NCBI GenBank assembly: GCA_902805475.1
Contig: CADCSX010000011.1
Coordinates: 1,118,001 to 1,182,000, forward strand
Length of the DNA stretch: 64,000 nt
Direction: 5' to 3'
Source of the DNA: Entonaema liquescens
Taxonomy: Eukaryota > Ascomycota > Sordariomycetes > Xylariales > Xylariaceae
Part shown: in pieces, positions 22,298 to 35,001 of the stretch
Numbering within the stretch: position 1 is the stretch's first letter
Layout of the letters: each line of letters begins with the position of its first letter
Translations under genes and position numbers: made by a program
Notes under the pieces: generated by a model
What the model was told of the DNA's origin: nothing
What the model saw: only the letters and a program-made list of their open reading frames with translations
Database searches by the model: none

Positions 22298-24886
22298 ATG
22301 GAACAGCTCAACGGGGCCCAAGCGCGGGCTCAACCTAAGCCTAATAAAATAAACTACGCCTGCGAGGCGTGTCGAATATCCAAAGTTAAATGTCAGCCCG
22401 GAACACAACCGGGGATCTGTAAACGGTATGGTGCCATCGTAACCTGTTCCTTGGCCTTGGCCTGTACATTACTTCGTACGATACTGTTCAATGGCTAAAT
22501 TATACATGTCATCTCGTACGATACAGTTGCTCCGAGTTTAAACGAGAATGCGTCTTTCGAACTGGTCCGCGGACTCGGCGGCCTAAGGTTGCTCGGCCGT
22601 AAGTACTACTTTTATCTTCCACTACATCATAATCTGATTGTCTCCTACCCCCTTTTATAGCCGCTATAGGATTTAGTTGAGCTTAGAGTATCTTACTAGA
22701 GATGCGGAGGCCCGGCCACCACCTCCCGGTCCCAGCCAGACCTTTAGCATCGACTTTACTATGCCGGCTGATGAAGATCTTCACGATAACTTCGACGCTC
22801 TGAGGGAAAAACACGAGCGCTTTATCGATGGTCTCATACCGTCTAGTGACGATGACTCCAACGATGATCCGGTGCAATTATCGCCGACTGGGGGGTCATT
22901 TAACTTTAATGATCTCTCTATCCCAACCCCGTCCGGGACGGCAGCTCGAAACTCCTCACGGCCGGTAAGTAGCCTCGGTATTAAACCGCGGTTCAACCTC
23001 GAGTCGGCAGAAAAACTACTCGGATCGTTCCGGGCTATGCTACCATCTTCCCCGTGTATTGCGTTGTCCGACGACGCGGATGTTCGGACCTTGGCTCGCG
23101 ATATGCCTTTTGTCCTGTTGTCTTTGCTCGCTGTGACGAGCTGCTCTACTAGCTTACAGGGTCATAGCCTCTATGACGAGGAGTATCGTAAGATCTTAGC
23201 CTTGAAATTCGTCGCTGGGGGTGAAAGATCCATCGAATTGCTACAAGGAATAATGATTTATTGTTCCTGGTAAGTCAAGTTTGTTCTCTATAAACCCGCG
23301 CCCAAGGTAGTATATACGGTGTGCTACATTGGCTCCGTATGAGATATAGGGGTAAAATAGTTTCGACGAATTAACTTGTCCGCTAGGTATCCCTTTCATC
23401 TACGTCCGAAGAATAGGCAGTTGCACCAGTATCTACGGATGGCTATAGATATAGTACAGGATTTGGGGTTAGATGAGGAAACGCGTATAGATCTCGCAAC
23501 TATGCAGCCAGATAGAAAGGCAGCCAAGTTGCAAAGCTTTCGGGCTTATCTTTCTTGCTTCTACCACAGCTCAATGTTAGTCATATTGAGTATTCCCATT
23601 TTATGACATCTCTTCAAATCTAACTTCAAGATAGATACGCATGGGCGTGGTCTAGGTCCTACACGTTAAAATACACACCGTGGATGGCCAAATGTTGCGA
23701 ACTGCTAGAGCAATATAGCGATCTTGAGCAGGATCACATCTTAGTCTGGCTCGTCCGTCTACAGTACGTGCTTAACGAGTTCGAGGACCTACATAGAAGC
23801 TATAAGAAGCACGACACTAGCAACCAGAGCAATCACCACAGACAACTCATTCGGGCTGGCCTCGAGATGCAATTGCGAGATTTCCAGACTAGGATTCCTA
23901 GCCACCTCTCAACTAAACGTAGAATACCCCCCTTTTTTTCTTCTTCTTGTAGCTGCTAACGATATATCATAGCGAGTATCTTGCTGGGTTCCCTTACTGG
24001 CGACGCATTCCTCCAGGCCGCGCCTCTCATGCAGACGATTCGGCCACGTCCGGAAGATGCGACGGCACTCATGATCGACCCTCCCAAGCTGCAATCCGCC
24101 GCATATACAGCACGGACATTCCTAGACTACGTCGCGAACCTTTCCCGGACGCAGATGAGCTGCTTCTGTGGGGCTGATATCACGCGTTTTATTATGATAA
24201 TCATTCTCGGCTATCGCCTCTCATTTCCCATGTCGTTCTGTCCCGGCTACGACTACTCCCAGGGCCGCAAAATACTGGACTTCGGCACCTATCTTACCAA
24301 GTTGTCCAGCGAGGATGACGGCGGTAGCGTCAATACTAGCGGAAATGCTACTGCTGCTGCCACTGGCACTACAGGGAAAGTTGCCAAGAAAACAGACGTT
24401 GTGAGCGCGTTGAAAGTCGTCCTGGGCTCTGTAAAGACTAGTTTCGATAAGAAATCTGCCGTGCTGGAAGCCGCGGCTGAGGAACATAACAAGAGAGCGC
24501 GGTTATGTCCGATGTTCGACGGGAGCCTCGAGCAGTATCTTCCGCAGTGGGAGGGAGAGGGTCAACTGGGAAGCAGCAACGGTAACAGCAGCACTAACAA
24601 CATGGCGAGCTCGTCGTACGCGCCCTCCACGCACAGCGGCAGCGGAAGCGGGAGTGGAAGCCTGGCGACTCAGGCCATAGCGCCGTCGACGACAGGCGAA
24701 GAATCGGTTACGTCACCGGAATCGGCGAAACCGATGTTGTTCCACGACCTCTGGGCGACTATGACGATGGGCTGGGCTACCGATTTGGAGGCGGGCTTGC
24801 AGCAGGGAGTAGATGTCACTGGGATGGAGGGTGTGGAGGAGTATGTTGATCTTATGGGTATGAGGGGCCCATTTCACGATTCATGA
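22298..24886 (+). CDS. Zn(2)-Cys(6) binuclear cluster transcription factor
   Basis: Six exons join in phase to 718 residues: 22298-22425, 22527-22598, 22700-23269, 23387-23575, 23635-23918 and 23973-24886. The DNA-binding cluster is split by intron 1 and has C22, C25, C32, C41, C44 and C51 with the canonical spacing C-x2-C-x6-C-x8-C-x2-C-x6-C (CEACRISKVKC...ICKRCSEFKREC). It is followed by a basic linker (GPRTRRPKVARP). The middle region has the alpha-helical look of the fungal-specific regulatory domain (for example HLRPKNRQLHQYLRMAIDIVQDLGL). The last exon contains a disordered Ser/Gly/Asn stretch and ends in an acidic, aromatic segment that could be an activation domain. Target genes are unknown; the DUF3445 gene lies tail to tail 1 kb away. 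Confidence 0.93.
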
Positions 24887-25943
24887 TTATGATGATGAGA
24901 CTATCTACCTAACCTGTGGCTTGTGGTCCCATTGAATTTTGGGTAAAGGTATCCATGTAGGAGAGTGTGTTAAGCATAAGGTGTTGTAACTGACATAAGC
25001 ATGTATATGACTGATTCAATGTGTTAGCACATGTTTAGTCGTAGGGCACTCTCTTTGTGGATTGTCTCTTAGAATGCCGTCAGCAAACATGGCCCATATT
25101 GCGATGGTTAGTCAAGTAACGTGTATCACTTTTGGCGCCATTTTACGTCTATGGATTTGGTTTGAAGACTGCGTTTGACTTGAAGATCAGCCTCTAGTGT
25201 AGATGAAGCAACGATCGGTGTTGTCAGGGGTAAGTAAATAGGAGACTGAGTTTGCTTGGCTACCGAGCTATTCAACCCTTGTTCCCCGGTTTGCATCCGG
25301 AACCAACGGGGCGGTTGAGCCCCGACAAGATTTTCATGTAGTTACTAGAAGAATGAGATCTAATTCGTTCCGCTTAAGACTTGGCGTTGATGTTGCCGTC
25401 GTCTTTCGGTAGTACAAGATACCAAGACGGCTACCCTAGCCCCTTGCAAGGCAAGTTAGGTATCCGCATCTTCTGCGATGGAAGTTAACAAACACTCGAA
25501 GATTGGGTACCTAGTCGGAATGACGCCAAAAAAGAAAAAAAAGAACAAGAAATAATACTCCGCATAGTATATTAGCCCCCACGGTATAGATTATTTGACA
25601 TTATTCTGTCTATATCTTGATCCACTCGCTTCGTCCGCAGCAAACTCCAACTACCCACATAGGTATCTAGACGCACGAAAAGACCTCCGGATCATTGGCC
25701 GTAGTATAAAATCGTTACGTATAATCCCTGATGTTCAGACGGTGTCCCATTTTACTACCGAGGATTGACAACGAAAAAAAGAAGATGGAGTTTGCCTCTT
25801 GAACGTTTGTTTTTACTATCTGTCTACCTAGTCCTAAACTACTAGTATTCCGGTAACCGGAAGTAATTTGCGTAGCAAACCCTATTCCCTCGTAATCCCT
25901 TCAATGACGTAGAATTTCACTCCCGCACATGTAGATAGGTAGT
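24887..25943. other. Intergenic between two convergent genes
   Basis: About 1 kb of shared 3' flank. Noted: a purine-rich A/G run at 25529-25554 and a perfect 15-bp palindrome TTCCGGT-A-ACCGGAA near 25849-25863. No gene supported. Confidence 0.4.
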
Positions 25944-27276
25944 TCAGATGTCTTCCATCAACCAAGGCAGAACCTTCCGACCCCAGTACTGGACCATCTT
26001 ATAATGGCCTAGCCCCTGAGGCATAGATTCGATGGCCTCAGCCAGCGCCTTTCCGTCCCCCTCGGCCTTCACCTGGTGGAGCGGGGTCATATACGACCGG
26101 ACGGTGAAGATGATGGCGCTCGTGCGTGGGAGTTTGGTGAGCGTCTGGTGCTCGACGCGCAGATAGCACTCGTCTATCGAGGGGTCTTCCTTGTAGTCCG
26201 AGACCACTTGCTCCGTCCCGGGGTAGTAGTTATTGCCGTCTGTGCGGAAGAGATCGGCGCCGTCGACTTGGAGAGACCACTTTTTATGTACATTAAATTA
26301 GTCCCGTGGGGGCGCAAAATCGTGGTAGGTACCTAGATATCTACCGACGGGTTGGTTGGTTGACTTACGTTCATGCGTCCGATGAAGTCTCCAGGCACCA
26401 TCCGCGCGAAGTACCGGTCCACGCTAAGTCCTAGCTTCTTCTCGTAGCCGGGGACTGGCTTGTGGATCTCCCGTACAGACTCGCCGACTCGGGCGGGGCT
26501 GAGAAAACCCCCGGGGAAGCAAGCGATGTATCCTTGTAGACGGTAATCACCGTCTGGGTCGGGGCACATGAAGTAGAAGTCTTCCTATGTCATACATGGG
26601 AGTAAGCAACTTAGTTCTTCATAGGGTTTAAGAAAGCGCGTAGGTAGGAATATCAATGCCTACCTCGACATTTTCTCCCATATACGCCAACATTTGAGCA
26701 TGGGTCAGCCCTGAGGTAGTAAGTGGGTACGTAGAACCGGTAGCTAAGTTTTTGACTACTTTCCCTTGCTTCCCCCCTTGCGTCTTGAACATAGTCGGGA
26801 ACCTAGCGGGCAAATACCTAATCATGATCTCTTCGTACAGTTCCTCGATAGCCGGGTTGACTACCTCGCCTGTGCCGATGGTGAACTCTGTTTTGTTCCG
26901 GATAAGGGGTAAGCGTTCCTGGATACGATCGAGATAGCCTTGGTCCATTCTGATCCAGTCTGAACGAACACGCTTTTGAATTCCTGCATATGATGAGCTT
27001 CAACTCGTGGATATGACGAAGTTTTCTTTACTTACCCATAGTAACGTGTCCTTGCGTCTTGTACGGTTGATACTTGATAGGGGCTACTTTGCGGAAGTCA
27101 AAGTTCTTCAATGGCTCGATTTCATCGTCTTGAGGTGATTTTTTATTCGACTTGTTGGTTTCAAGCTTCTGGTTGAAGGGCTTCATGACCCGAGTTAGTG
27201 CTAGGAGCACCGCAGCTAGCAAGAGAAACCATGCTGTTTCAGAGCTAGAAAAACTATGGTGTGCAATTTCGAACAT
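25944..27276 (-). CDS. DUF3445 protein (haem-dependent oxidative N-demethylase-like)
   Basis: Four exons on the minus strand: 27276-27036, 26983-26664, 26584-26369 and 26279-25944, joined in phase to 370 residues. The N terminus has one transmembrane helix (WFLLLAAVLLALT, about residues 12-28), so the enzyme is probably ER- or membrane-anchored with the catalytic part in the cytosol. Family blocks are FDFRKVAPIKYQPYKT, SDWIRMDQGYLDRIQER, NPAIEELYEEIM, RLQGYIACFPGGFLSPARVG, REIHKPVPGY, DRYFARM, NWSLQVDG, NNYYP and CYLRVEHQTLTKLP. DUF3445 proteins belong to the haem-dependent oxidative N-demethylase group in bacteria; the fungal substrate is not established. The ATG at 27276 is preferred because the helix follows directly and a TATA box lies 66-74 bp upstream. 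Confidence 0.92.
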
Positions 27277-30200
27277 TGTTAGGTGGTGTGGTGTATGAAT
27301 GAAGTGCGTATTTTCTGAACCCCTCAAGAGACCTCCAGAAGCTTTATATATTCGTAAGAACAGGGTATTGCATCATTTCATGTTATATCAAACCATCACG
27401 TCATACCTCTTCTGGCTCTTCATATAACAACTGTGAACCCCTCTTCGATACCTGAGTCCTGCAAGCAAATAACTGGGTATAGTGTAGATAAACCTCATAT
27501 ACAGTATCTATGGAACGTTGTGGGGTATTCCGACTAGGTTATGAAGCTAGACATAGACTCTAAGAAGTCTATTGCAGGCATTCTTGCGGTGTAGGGGTTC
27601 ATGGTCTTGCAGGAGTACGCATATGTTTCAACCAAGAACTCATAACTATAGTAAATGTCTGGAAAATGTGTATATTGACTAACGGCGTGCCGTCTTTGGC
27701 TGCTCTATATGGAGACCCAGACTTAGGGATTCGTGGTTCAACTCCACTAACTTTTTTATACAAGGGAAATGCAATTGACTCTCACTACAAGCCACTTTTG
27801 AATGATAGCGGACTGACATCTCAGTCTTCCGGCCCAGGCCTAGATTTATTAGACTCCCGGTTCTTAATCTTCTTTGGGTGTTGAATGTGTGAACTCGTGA
27901 ATCTACCATGGTTGAGAGCTGCGATTACGGAACACTTAGCGCGTGGAATTATGTAGGATACTTTACTACTTCTAAGTAGGTAGGTGTATATCTTTTATCT
28001 AATGCTAGTCAATTCCTTCTGCGACTTAAGTGGTGATAATATATGTTGATACCTTGGCTTAAGCGTGCTTGTTTTGGGAACCATTTTTATAAATATACCC
28101 AAGCTTTGAATATCGCAGCCCCGGGTATTAATGACTTTAGATCTAAGGGGTTTGTTCAAAGGCAGGGTTACACCTAGTGAATATGTGTACCAGGTATTCC
28201 CCTACTCTTGTTGTATTTTTGACCCTTTCGCCTCGGTAATCCTGGGGTAAGTTGGAAACCTCGCCAATAGGCGTGTATCGGGAACTTTTGACGAATGTAT
28301 ACGCTAAATATTAGGACCCCTAAACCTCAAGGTGGTAATTATGGTTCCTTGCTTGTATGCACATCATGTCAACTGACTACCATGTGCCTTTGATGGGACC
28401 CTTGACCTCAAATGCGGAGGAAGCGCTTAAAACCGCCGAGATGTCTAGCATTATACGTAAACATTGTGGGGTGGATGCTTCATTCAGTATGTCGGGACCG
28501 ATTGGTAAGATACGTACCTATTTCCGACGTTCAATACTCACCCCGGTGCCTTTGATGCTTGATACTTACCTACCTAGACAAGGATATGGCACTTCATACG
28601 CCTCTATTCGACCAAGCGTTTAAGGCCGTGCTGAATGTGATCCTTGTAGGGAGCGGCTTCACCTTCAAAAGCATCGAATAGGCGGGTTTTGAACCCGCGG
28701 AGATATTACAAATGAATGGGGCGCCTCGATCTTCATACCAGAGACCCATGCAGTTATTGTGGACTCAACCCGTGAAGAAATTCTGTATGTGTAAGTCGGA
28801 TATTTGGGTTATGAGATGCGAGTCAAAGCGTAAGGGTTTCAGTGAGTTAGAGGGTGAAGTTGAAATAAGGCAATTGGAACCTACCATTACCTTAGACAAG
28901 CAAGTAGATAGTCAGCAAGGCGTGATTAAAAGAGATAGGGAAAAGTCAGCATAACCCAACTGTCACAATTCATTACCTAGCTATAGTTACTTGATACTAT
29001 CATACTACTAAAAAAAGTGTCTTGGATAATCAGTTACCAATCTCGAGACTTGGTGATCTAAGCATCATCCTAGCTTGATCTTTTACTTGACATGTATCTA
29101 TTCAAGCACATTACCTATACTAAAAAGCCCAGTGGCACCCTAACCCCATGTTACTCCACGATGATAAATTTACGACGAGGCCAGCTAAACAATTGGAGTG
29201 GGTATACGGCTATGTATGCCATTACGCGTCGTGTCTTGCAGTCCAATATTTCGAAAGCAGAGAGTAACTTAGTTGGTTGAACGTTCCGTATAATTTAAAG
29301 AAGTGGTTACGAGTCCGGCATCTTTCCGCTAGGATGATTTATCCCTGCTTCTGGGGGTAAGTTCGTATGTAAGTTGGATTCTGTTCACTGTACCTGGGCT
29401 CTAGGTTGGCCTGAGCTTTTACATCCCGCTCTGTCTCTTTAGGTAAGATCTAGGTAAAGTCCAAGCCATATATTGATGCTAGGTTATGTATGGAGTTCTG
29501 CAATACATTCCTCCTTTAAAAGCGTAAACACTACTTGAAGACACAATGTCTGTAAGCTTGAGAGGCTTTTACATATGTGTGCTGAAGGCTCCGTTAGACA
29601 CGACCCATTCGCTCAAAGGCCGGGTTTGCCATGGAAAGACATTCGTTTTCGCCATTAAGTTGACTAGAATAGTTTATCTAATGATATGTACATTCTTATG
29701 CCCTCAATTGTCTGGATACCTAGGTATTCATACCGATAGCGGGGTGCCACGAGGTAGCCTTATACAGTATGGGAAAGCTTCGTCGTTCCATGGGTAACTC
29801 TGACCAGGTACCTATGGAAGCGCACGACTAGACATTCTGAATGTCATAATGCTTGGAATATACTAGGACTTATTGTGTTAAACTATTAGTTAGGTAGAAG
29901 AATGCTAGCGTTCATACCAATGTAAAGTTAAACGATGAGACCGAGGAGGATCACGAAGAAATGTGTTGCAGCATAAGCCACGTCTTTTTTGTCTGGGATT
30001 TTTACGCAACACATGTCTGCTAGATTATTATTCTGAAACTTGCCAATAACCCGGCCCGTCTGGGCCGGATCTGGTAGTAGACTGGGACAATATTAATGAT
30101 CGTCAAGGCCGCCGGCGTATTCCGGCAATACTATACATGTAAAGCTTGCACGCATGTGCACGTGTCAATTGAGGTAGGTTAGGTCAACTACGGTACCTCT

Positions 30201-30549
30201 TGAGCTAACCAATACCTACCTAGTAATAGAGAAAATCTATACCTATCAATCTATCTGCTTTCATGTCCATCATTCGTCCTTGGGACGAGTATGGGTATGA
30301 GTCTCATTGAATTTTTATTGGCCGTGAAGAAGAGGCCCTCGTCACCAATAACGAACTAGAACTCCTTCAAACATAGCTCCAATCAAAAAAGAACTATATA
30401 CAAGATGTTGTGAAAGTCTCTAATCACTTTCAGTTAACAAAAGGAGACATTGAAAGAAGAAAACCAACAAAAAAAAACCTAATAACAAGAGTAGCACATC
30501 ACTTTTACTTCATTAGCAAAATGTTGACTCTTTTCACGGCTGCAACTCT
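27277..30549. other. Gene-poor stretch
   Basis: 3.3 kb with no recognisable gene. Short frames (27666-27884, 28357-28623, 28712-28954, 29546-29797) lack family signals and splice partners. Two GC hairpins occur: GCGGGTT-TTG-AACCCGC at 28682-28698 and CCGGCCC-GTCT-GGGCCGG at 30051-30067. Confidence 0.45.
27342..27350 (-). promoter_or_regulatory. TATA box of the DUF3445 gene
   Basis: Read on the minus strand this is TATATAAAG, 66-74 bp upstream of the ATG at 27276, a usual position for a fungal TATA element. Confidence 0.5.
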
Positions 30550-33500
30550 TTATACCGGAGATGGTCCTAAGCCCGAGAGTCCAATCATCATAAGCCTCCC
30601 CGAATCTACCGCCATCGCAGCCACTGTATTTGTTAAACCGGTCGAGGGTGACGTAAAAGACGATATATCACAGTGTTTAAAGTCATGATACGGTGATGAA
30701 TAGTAATCGGGTGGGATCCATAGTACGTTATGTTTGTTCCAGGTAATCCATGATGTTGTTGGATCGAAATCGTATCCATGGTCTATTTTTTCTGGTGGGG
30801 GAATACCGCGAGTTTCAGCTATGTCTTGAATAGTTCTCTCAGCTAGATTGAAACAGCTGACGTTGGTCTTTAGGAACAAACCACTATCATCAAACGACAT
30901 AGAGTCAAATGGTGCAGTGCCAATATTGATTTCTAGGCAAGACCCTATCTCTATATTCCAAACATAAATTGTGTTAGTAGACCGTTCGATTGCTGCGAAA
31001 AGTTTCGCGTCTTGGGAGAATACGGGTAATTTGAAACTTGTTCCAGGGTTCGTAGCTAGCGTTTGTTGAAGAGATCCCGTCGCAACGTCCCAAATTTCAA
31101 CACGACCATTCATTGTCATGAAAGCTGCAAGCTCCAAGTCATTAGAAAATGCAGCCGACTCGATATATGGTAAGGCTTTTTCGTCTATAAGCGGTTGTGT
31201 AAGAAATGCCGTTACTGCTGCATCGAGAATTTGAATACTACCATCAATTAACCCCAAAACTAATAGTTTGGAGTCATGAGAAAATGTAATATTCGTAGGA
31301 AACGTATAGTTTTTAAATTCTTGTTGAAGGCTATTCGTTTCCAAATTCCAAATTCCAAATTCTCGTTACATTGCCAATTGCGCTTGAAGCGAAAAGCTTT
31401 GAGTCGTGAGAAAATGCAAATAGGGTTCGAAAAAAACTAAATTCATGACCCTCCAATGTTCGATAGCAAGATCCTGTCCGCGTGTCCCAAATTTTAATAG
31501 TCAAATTTTTTGAATGCACGGCCAGAAGATTAGAGTCTTGCGAAAATACAAGCTGAATATCCTGTGTAGCGTAATCATATTCCTGTTGGAGCAACCCCGT
31601 TGATATATTCCAAACTTTAACTGTATCACCCTCGAAATGGGTTGCGGCTAAAAGCTCTGAGTTGGGAGAAAATGTGACTGAGGAAACATTGTGTCCTAAG
31701 AATTTAGGTGTTTGTTGAGAACATCGTGTTTTTATATCAATGGTTTCTATAGTTCTAGTTCCCGCAACCCAAACTAATAGTTTTGAGTCACGAGAGAATA
31801 CTGCCGTTTCGATATGTGGGAAATCGGGTCCATAATCATGTTGAAGCGACCATGTTTCTGTATCCCAGACTTGGATATTGGACGAGTATATAGTTAGCAG
31901 CTTTGAGCCATGAAAGAATATCATAGTGTAGCCCTCTTCGGAAGAGCATCTGAGGGTTCTTATAAGGGACCATGTTTTTGTATCCCAGATCTTAATGAAC
32001 CCATTCCAATCCGCCGACGCTAATAGTGTTGAGTCATGGGAGAACGCAATCAACGCCACCCCATGTTCATGACCTCGGAGTATCTGCAAAGAAGGACTCC
32101 ATGCAGACTCTACTTTTGGTTTAATTGTTATCCATGGCGAAATTTCCTTTTCAAACATCTGCCGTGTCAAACTCTGGGTCGGGGTAAACATCAAAGCTGA
32201 TGAATATATTTGGAGTGGTGCGTTTTCAATGATCCATTTGTTGTGATGGAGGAACCTCCGAAAATCATGTACAAGGTCTATGGCTCTACTGTCGGATGAT
32301 TGTTCCTACTATTATCAGCTCATCTGCAAGTAGTTATTGGATTGTAATGTGTACTAACCTTTAGTAAGTCTTCTAGCCTTGTTATTGAGAGAAGGGCGCT
32401 CCCCATTTGTTGAAGCAGACCCATAGCCTCGAGCCAGTAAAGGAACTTTGATTGAAGAAATTGGCAAATCTCTTTAACCACTTCACGGCTGGAAGAATCA
32501 TCTCGGTCTTGCGGAGTAGTATAAAAGTCGCAGAAATGGTCGATATAATAGACGCAGTAGTATCGCATAACATCTAGTTTATTTACTTTCTCGGCGTTTA
32601 CCTCGTTGATGATATCGTCAATCGAAAGTCCAAGGCTATCCAAATCATAAAAATTCCGCTTAAGCTCTTGCATCTCTTTTAGCGACTGTGAGAAAATTTT
32701 GCGGTGGACACTTCTGAATCCGGAACGGAAGGTTGTATCGCTTGCTTTACTATTTAGGAGATAGTCTTTGGCTGATTGATGAATTAGGTAGATGTAGCCT
32801 CCACGGATTGTAAGGAATGAACCACACTTGGCCACGATTTTCTCAACGCTTCCAGACGTACTCAAAACATTTGGCGGTAGTTCTGATAAGGCAGCCATTT
32901 CCGCCAGCCGGAGTGGACGATACGCCAGAGTAGCTGTTGAAAGGACTACTTTGCAGAGTTCAGGGTATTTCCTGTCGAGTTTCTGAATTCCGTCTAACCC
33001 GGGCGGTATTTCTTCGAGTACATCTCGAATATCCCAACTTTCCACTCTTTCAAGTTCACGGATAACAAGTGCCACCCAGAGGAACGTTCCGTCGGCTTTC
33101 CGACGCATGGTTTGTCGTATTTCAGTTCTGAGCCCCTCATCTTTCGAGGATATGATTTCAGATACTTTGAAGTCAATGTAAGCATTGACAGCCTGGGTAA
33201 TTTGCTCCGCATTCTGCTTTAGCTCGAGACTTAGCTTCATTCCTGGATCGTCCAGTTTAAGCCGCTCTTCAATATCGGGTCTATTGCGGCTTGAAATGAG
33301 CCACCTAACGTGCGTCAAGTGGGAATTATCGACGATAAATTTAAGGAGCTGCGGGAGTTGTTCCTCGCATTCATCAAGCGCATCAATCACGATGTATGCT
33401 TTCGTCAGTACCGGGTCGCGCAGCATGTCTTCCATTACTCCTGATAGAGCGAAGAAGGCATTCCCACTCTTGAATATATCTTGACCAGACTTGTCATATT

Positions 33501-35001
33501 TTTATGCAAGTGCGAGAGGAGTGCCGGCCTGTGAACGCCGAGTCGGTATATCAGGCCCCTTAGAACAGCTGTAGCGTTGTCGAGGTTTGAATTGGTACCC
33601 TGGCAGAAGAAGTAAGAGAGCAGTCGATTCTGAGGAACTTTGGGGCATTTGTTTCTCTAATTCGTCGACAACACTTATCAAGAGCATGGTCTTCCCCTTC
33701 CCTGGGTCGCCTTTGATCCATAGTATCCTGGCATCGTCGTCGTGGCGCCATCGCCGGAAGTCCTCGTGTTTAAGGATCCAGTTAGAGGAGTCCTGGTGTA
33801 GGCCCCCTTTCGTTTCCCTTATGCGCTTTTTGTCATCGCTGGGGTCAGTGACAAATATGTTTCTTAGGCATTCATTATCTTTCTCTTGCCGCCTCGTTTC
33901 CTCCTGTGTCATAGTATTATCTTGTATGACCTTGGAAATTTCATGGAGTGTTTCAAGTTGAGAGACCGCGATTTCGGTGGATTGAGTAAGACGACCCTTC
34001 ACCTCAAGATTGGTACACGTGTCTATATCTTTAGTAAAGGTGCCCTCGGTGCTCTTGATAGAATCTAGCGCCTTCTTCCAGTCGTCCAGTTTTATTATAT
34101 CCTTGATAAAAACCAAAAAACGAGATTTATAGTATGAGCAGGCGCTCTTCATCTGATATAGAAAAAGCTCTCCGTAGAGATTGCAAATACTATCTTCCAG
34201 GTCACCTCTTAACTCTAAATACTCAACATTTTCGAGAAGAGATGATAGGTTCCAGTACCACAGCATCCTCGAGACGACATATGATTCCATCTCTATTAGC
34301 TGCTGCCTCCTGTATTGAGTTCGTGAGTATCTTCAGGTAGGTTAGTACCTATAAGAAAGTATAAGTATCAAGTACACTTACCTGGATAGAAACGCAAACA
34401 CAAGCCCACGCTATGGCAGCTTCTGGGACTGATTTGACCGCTGTACCGATTGAATCCTTCACAGAGAGAATCACTTCGACTGTCTTTTGAGAATTTTGTT
34501 TCACTGCCGTCTCCTTCTCTGTCTTGATTAGCCCAGCTTCAACTATCTGCTTCATTTGAGACCGTCTCGTCTCTGGGTCAGCCTGGGCGATTTCGTTTTT
34601 TGGAATGCTTCATCTATCGAACTAGATGCTCCCCCAACAAGCTCACGAGATAAGAGCTTTTCATAGGCATCTACAATCTCTGGCTGCTTCACTTTGAGTT
34701 CATCATAGGCTTTATTCCAAAGCCTTCCTTGCAAGCTAGAATATTTCGTGGCCCCGCGCCGGGCGAGGCAGCCTGGATACGGATAGGTGCTGATGCAGTT
34801 GGAGGGATGAATGGGTCTCTGGAGTCGCTGTGGGTGGTACATGAGGGTTTGTAGAGGATTTCGGTGGCTGGGGCGTGGGATCTGTAATTAAGTCAGTACT
34901 TTCCTAGGGTGTGCATGTGTTCATAAATGAAGTGTCGTACTAGCCGGAGTTTTGTTTTTCTTCATCCAAAACTTCAGAGACCGTTGTCCTTTTGGCGCCA
35001 T
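30550..35001 (-). pseudogene. NACHT-WD40 NLR (HET-E/NWD-like), frame broken at several sites
   Basis: Minus strand. The start is taken at 35001 (MAPKGQRSLKFW...), with introns 34940-34882, 34381-34331 (TACTAAC branch site) and 32358-32306. Domains in order: Pro/Thr-rich leader, an NWD-type NTPase N-terminal domain (RLWNKAYDELK...; SRMLWYWNLSSLL), NACHT with Walker A GDPGKGKT (near 33690-33720) and Walker B YIVIDALDEC (near 33370-33400), then degenerate WD40 repeats (FSHDSTLLASADWNGFIKIW and similar) to a C-terminal GLGPSPV. Such STAND proteins act in heterokaryon incompatibility and innate-type immunity. Frame breaks: 34750-34800; a six-A run (T6 on plus) at 34596-34601; about 34277-34287; 33611-33620 (AG repeat); and a third copy of a 7-bp repeat at 31341-31361, which shifts the WD40 part. 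Intact length would be about 1,430 residues. Confidence 0.85.
31341..31361. repeat. Triplicated 7-bp repeat that shifts the NLR frame
   Basis: Three perfect copies of CCAAATT. With two copies the coding strand reads straight through from TRIWNLE into TNSLQQEF; with three, the frame moves by seven bases and reaches a stop. Confidence 0.9.

Noticed and set aside
28650..28705. Possible tRNA T arm (GCGGGTTCAAAACCCGC on the minus strand)
   Set aside because: The T loop ends in A instead of a pyrimidine, and no matching acceptor, D or anticodon arm is present.
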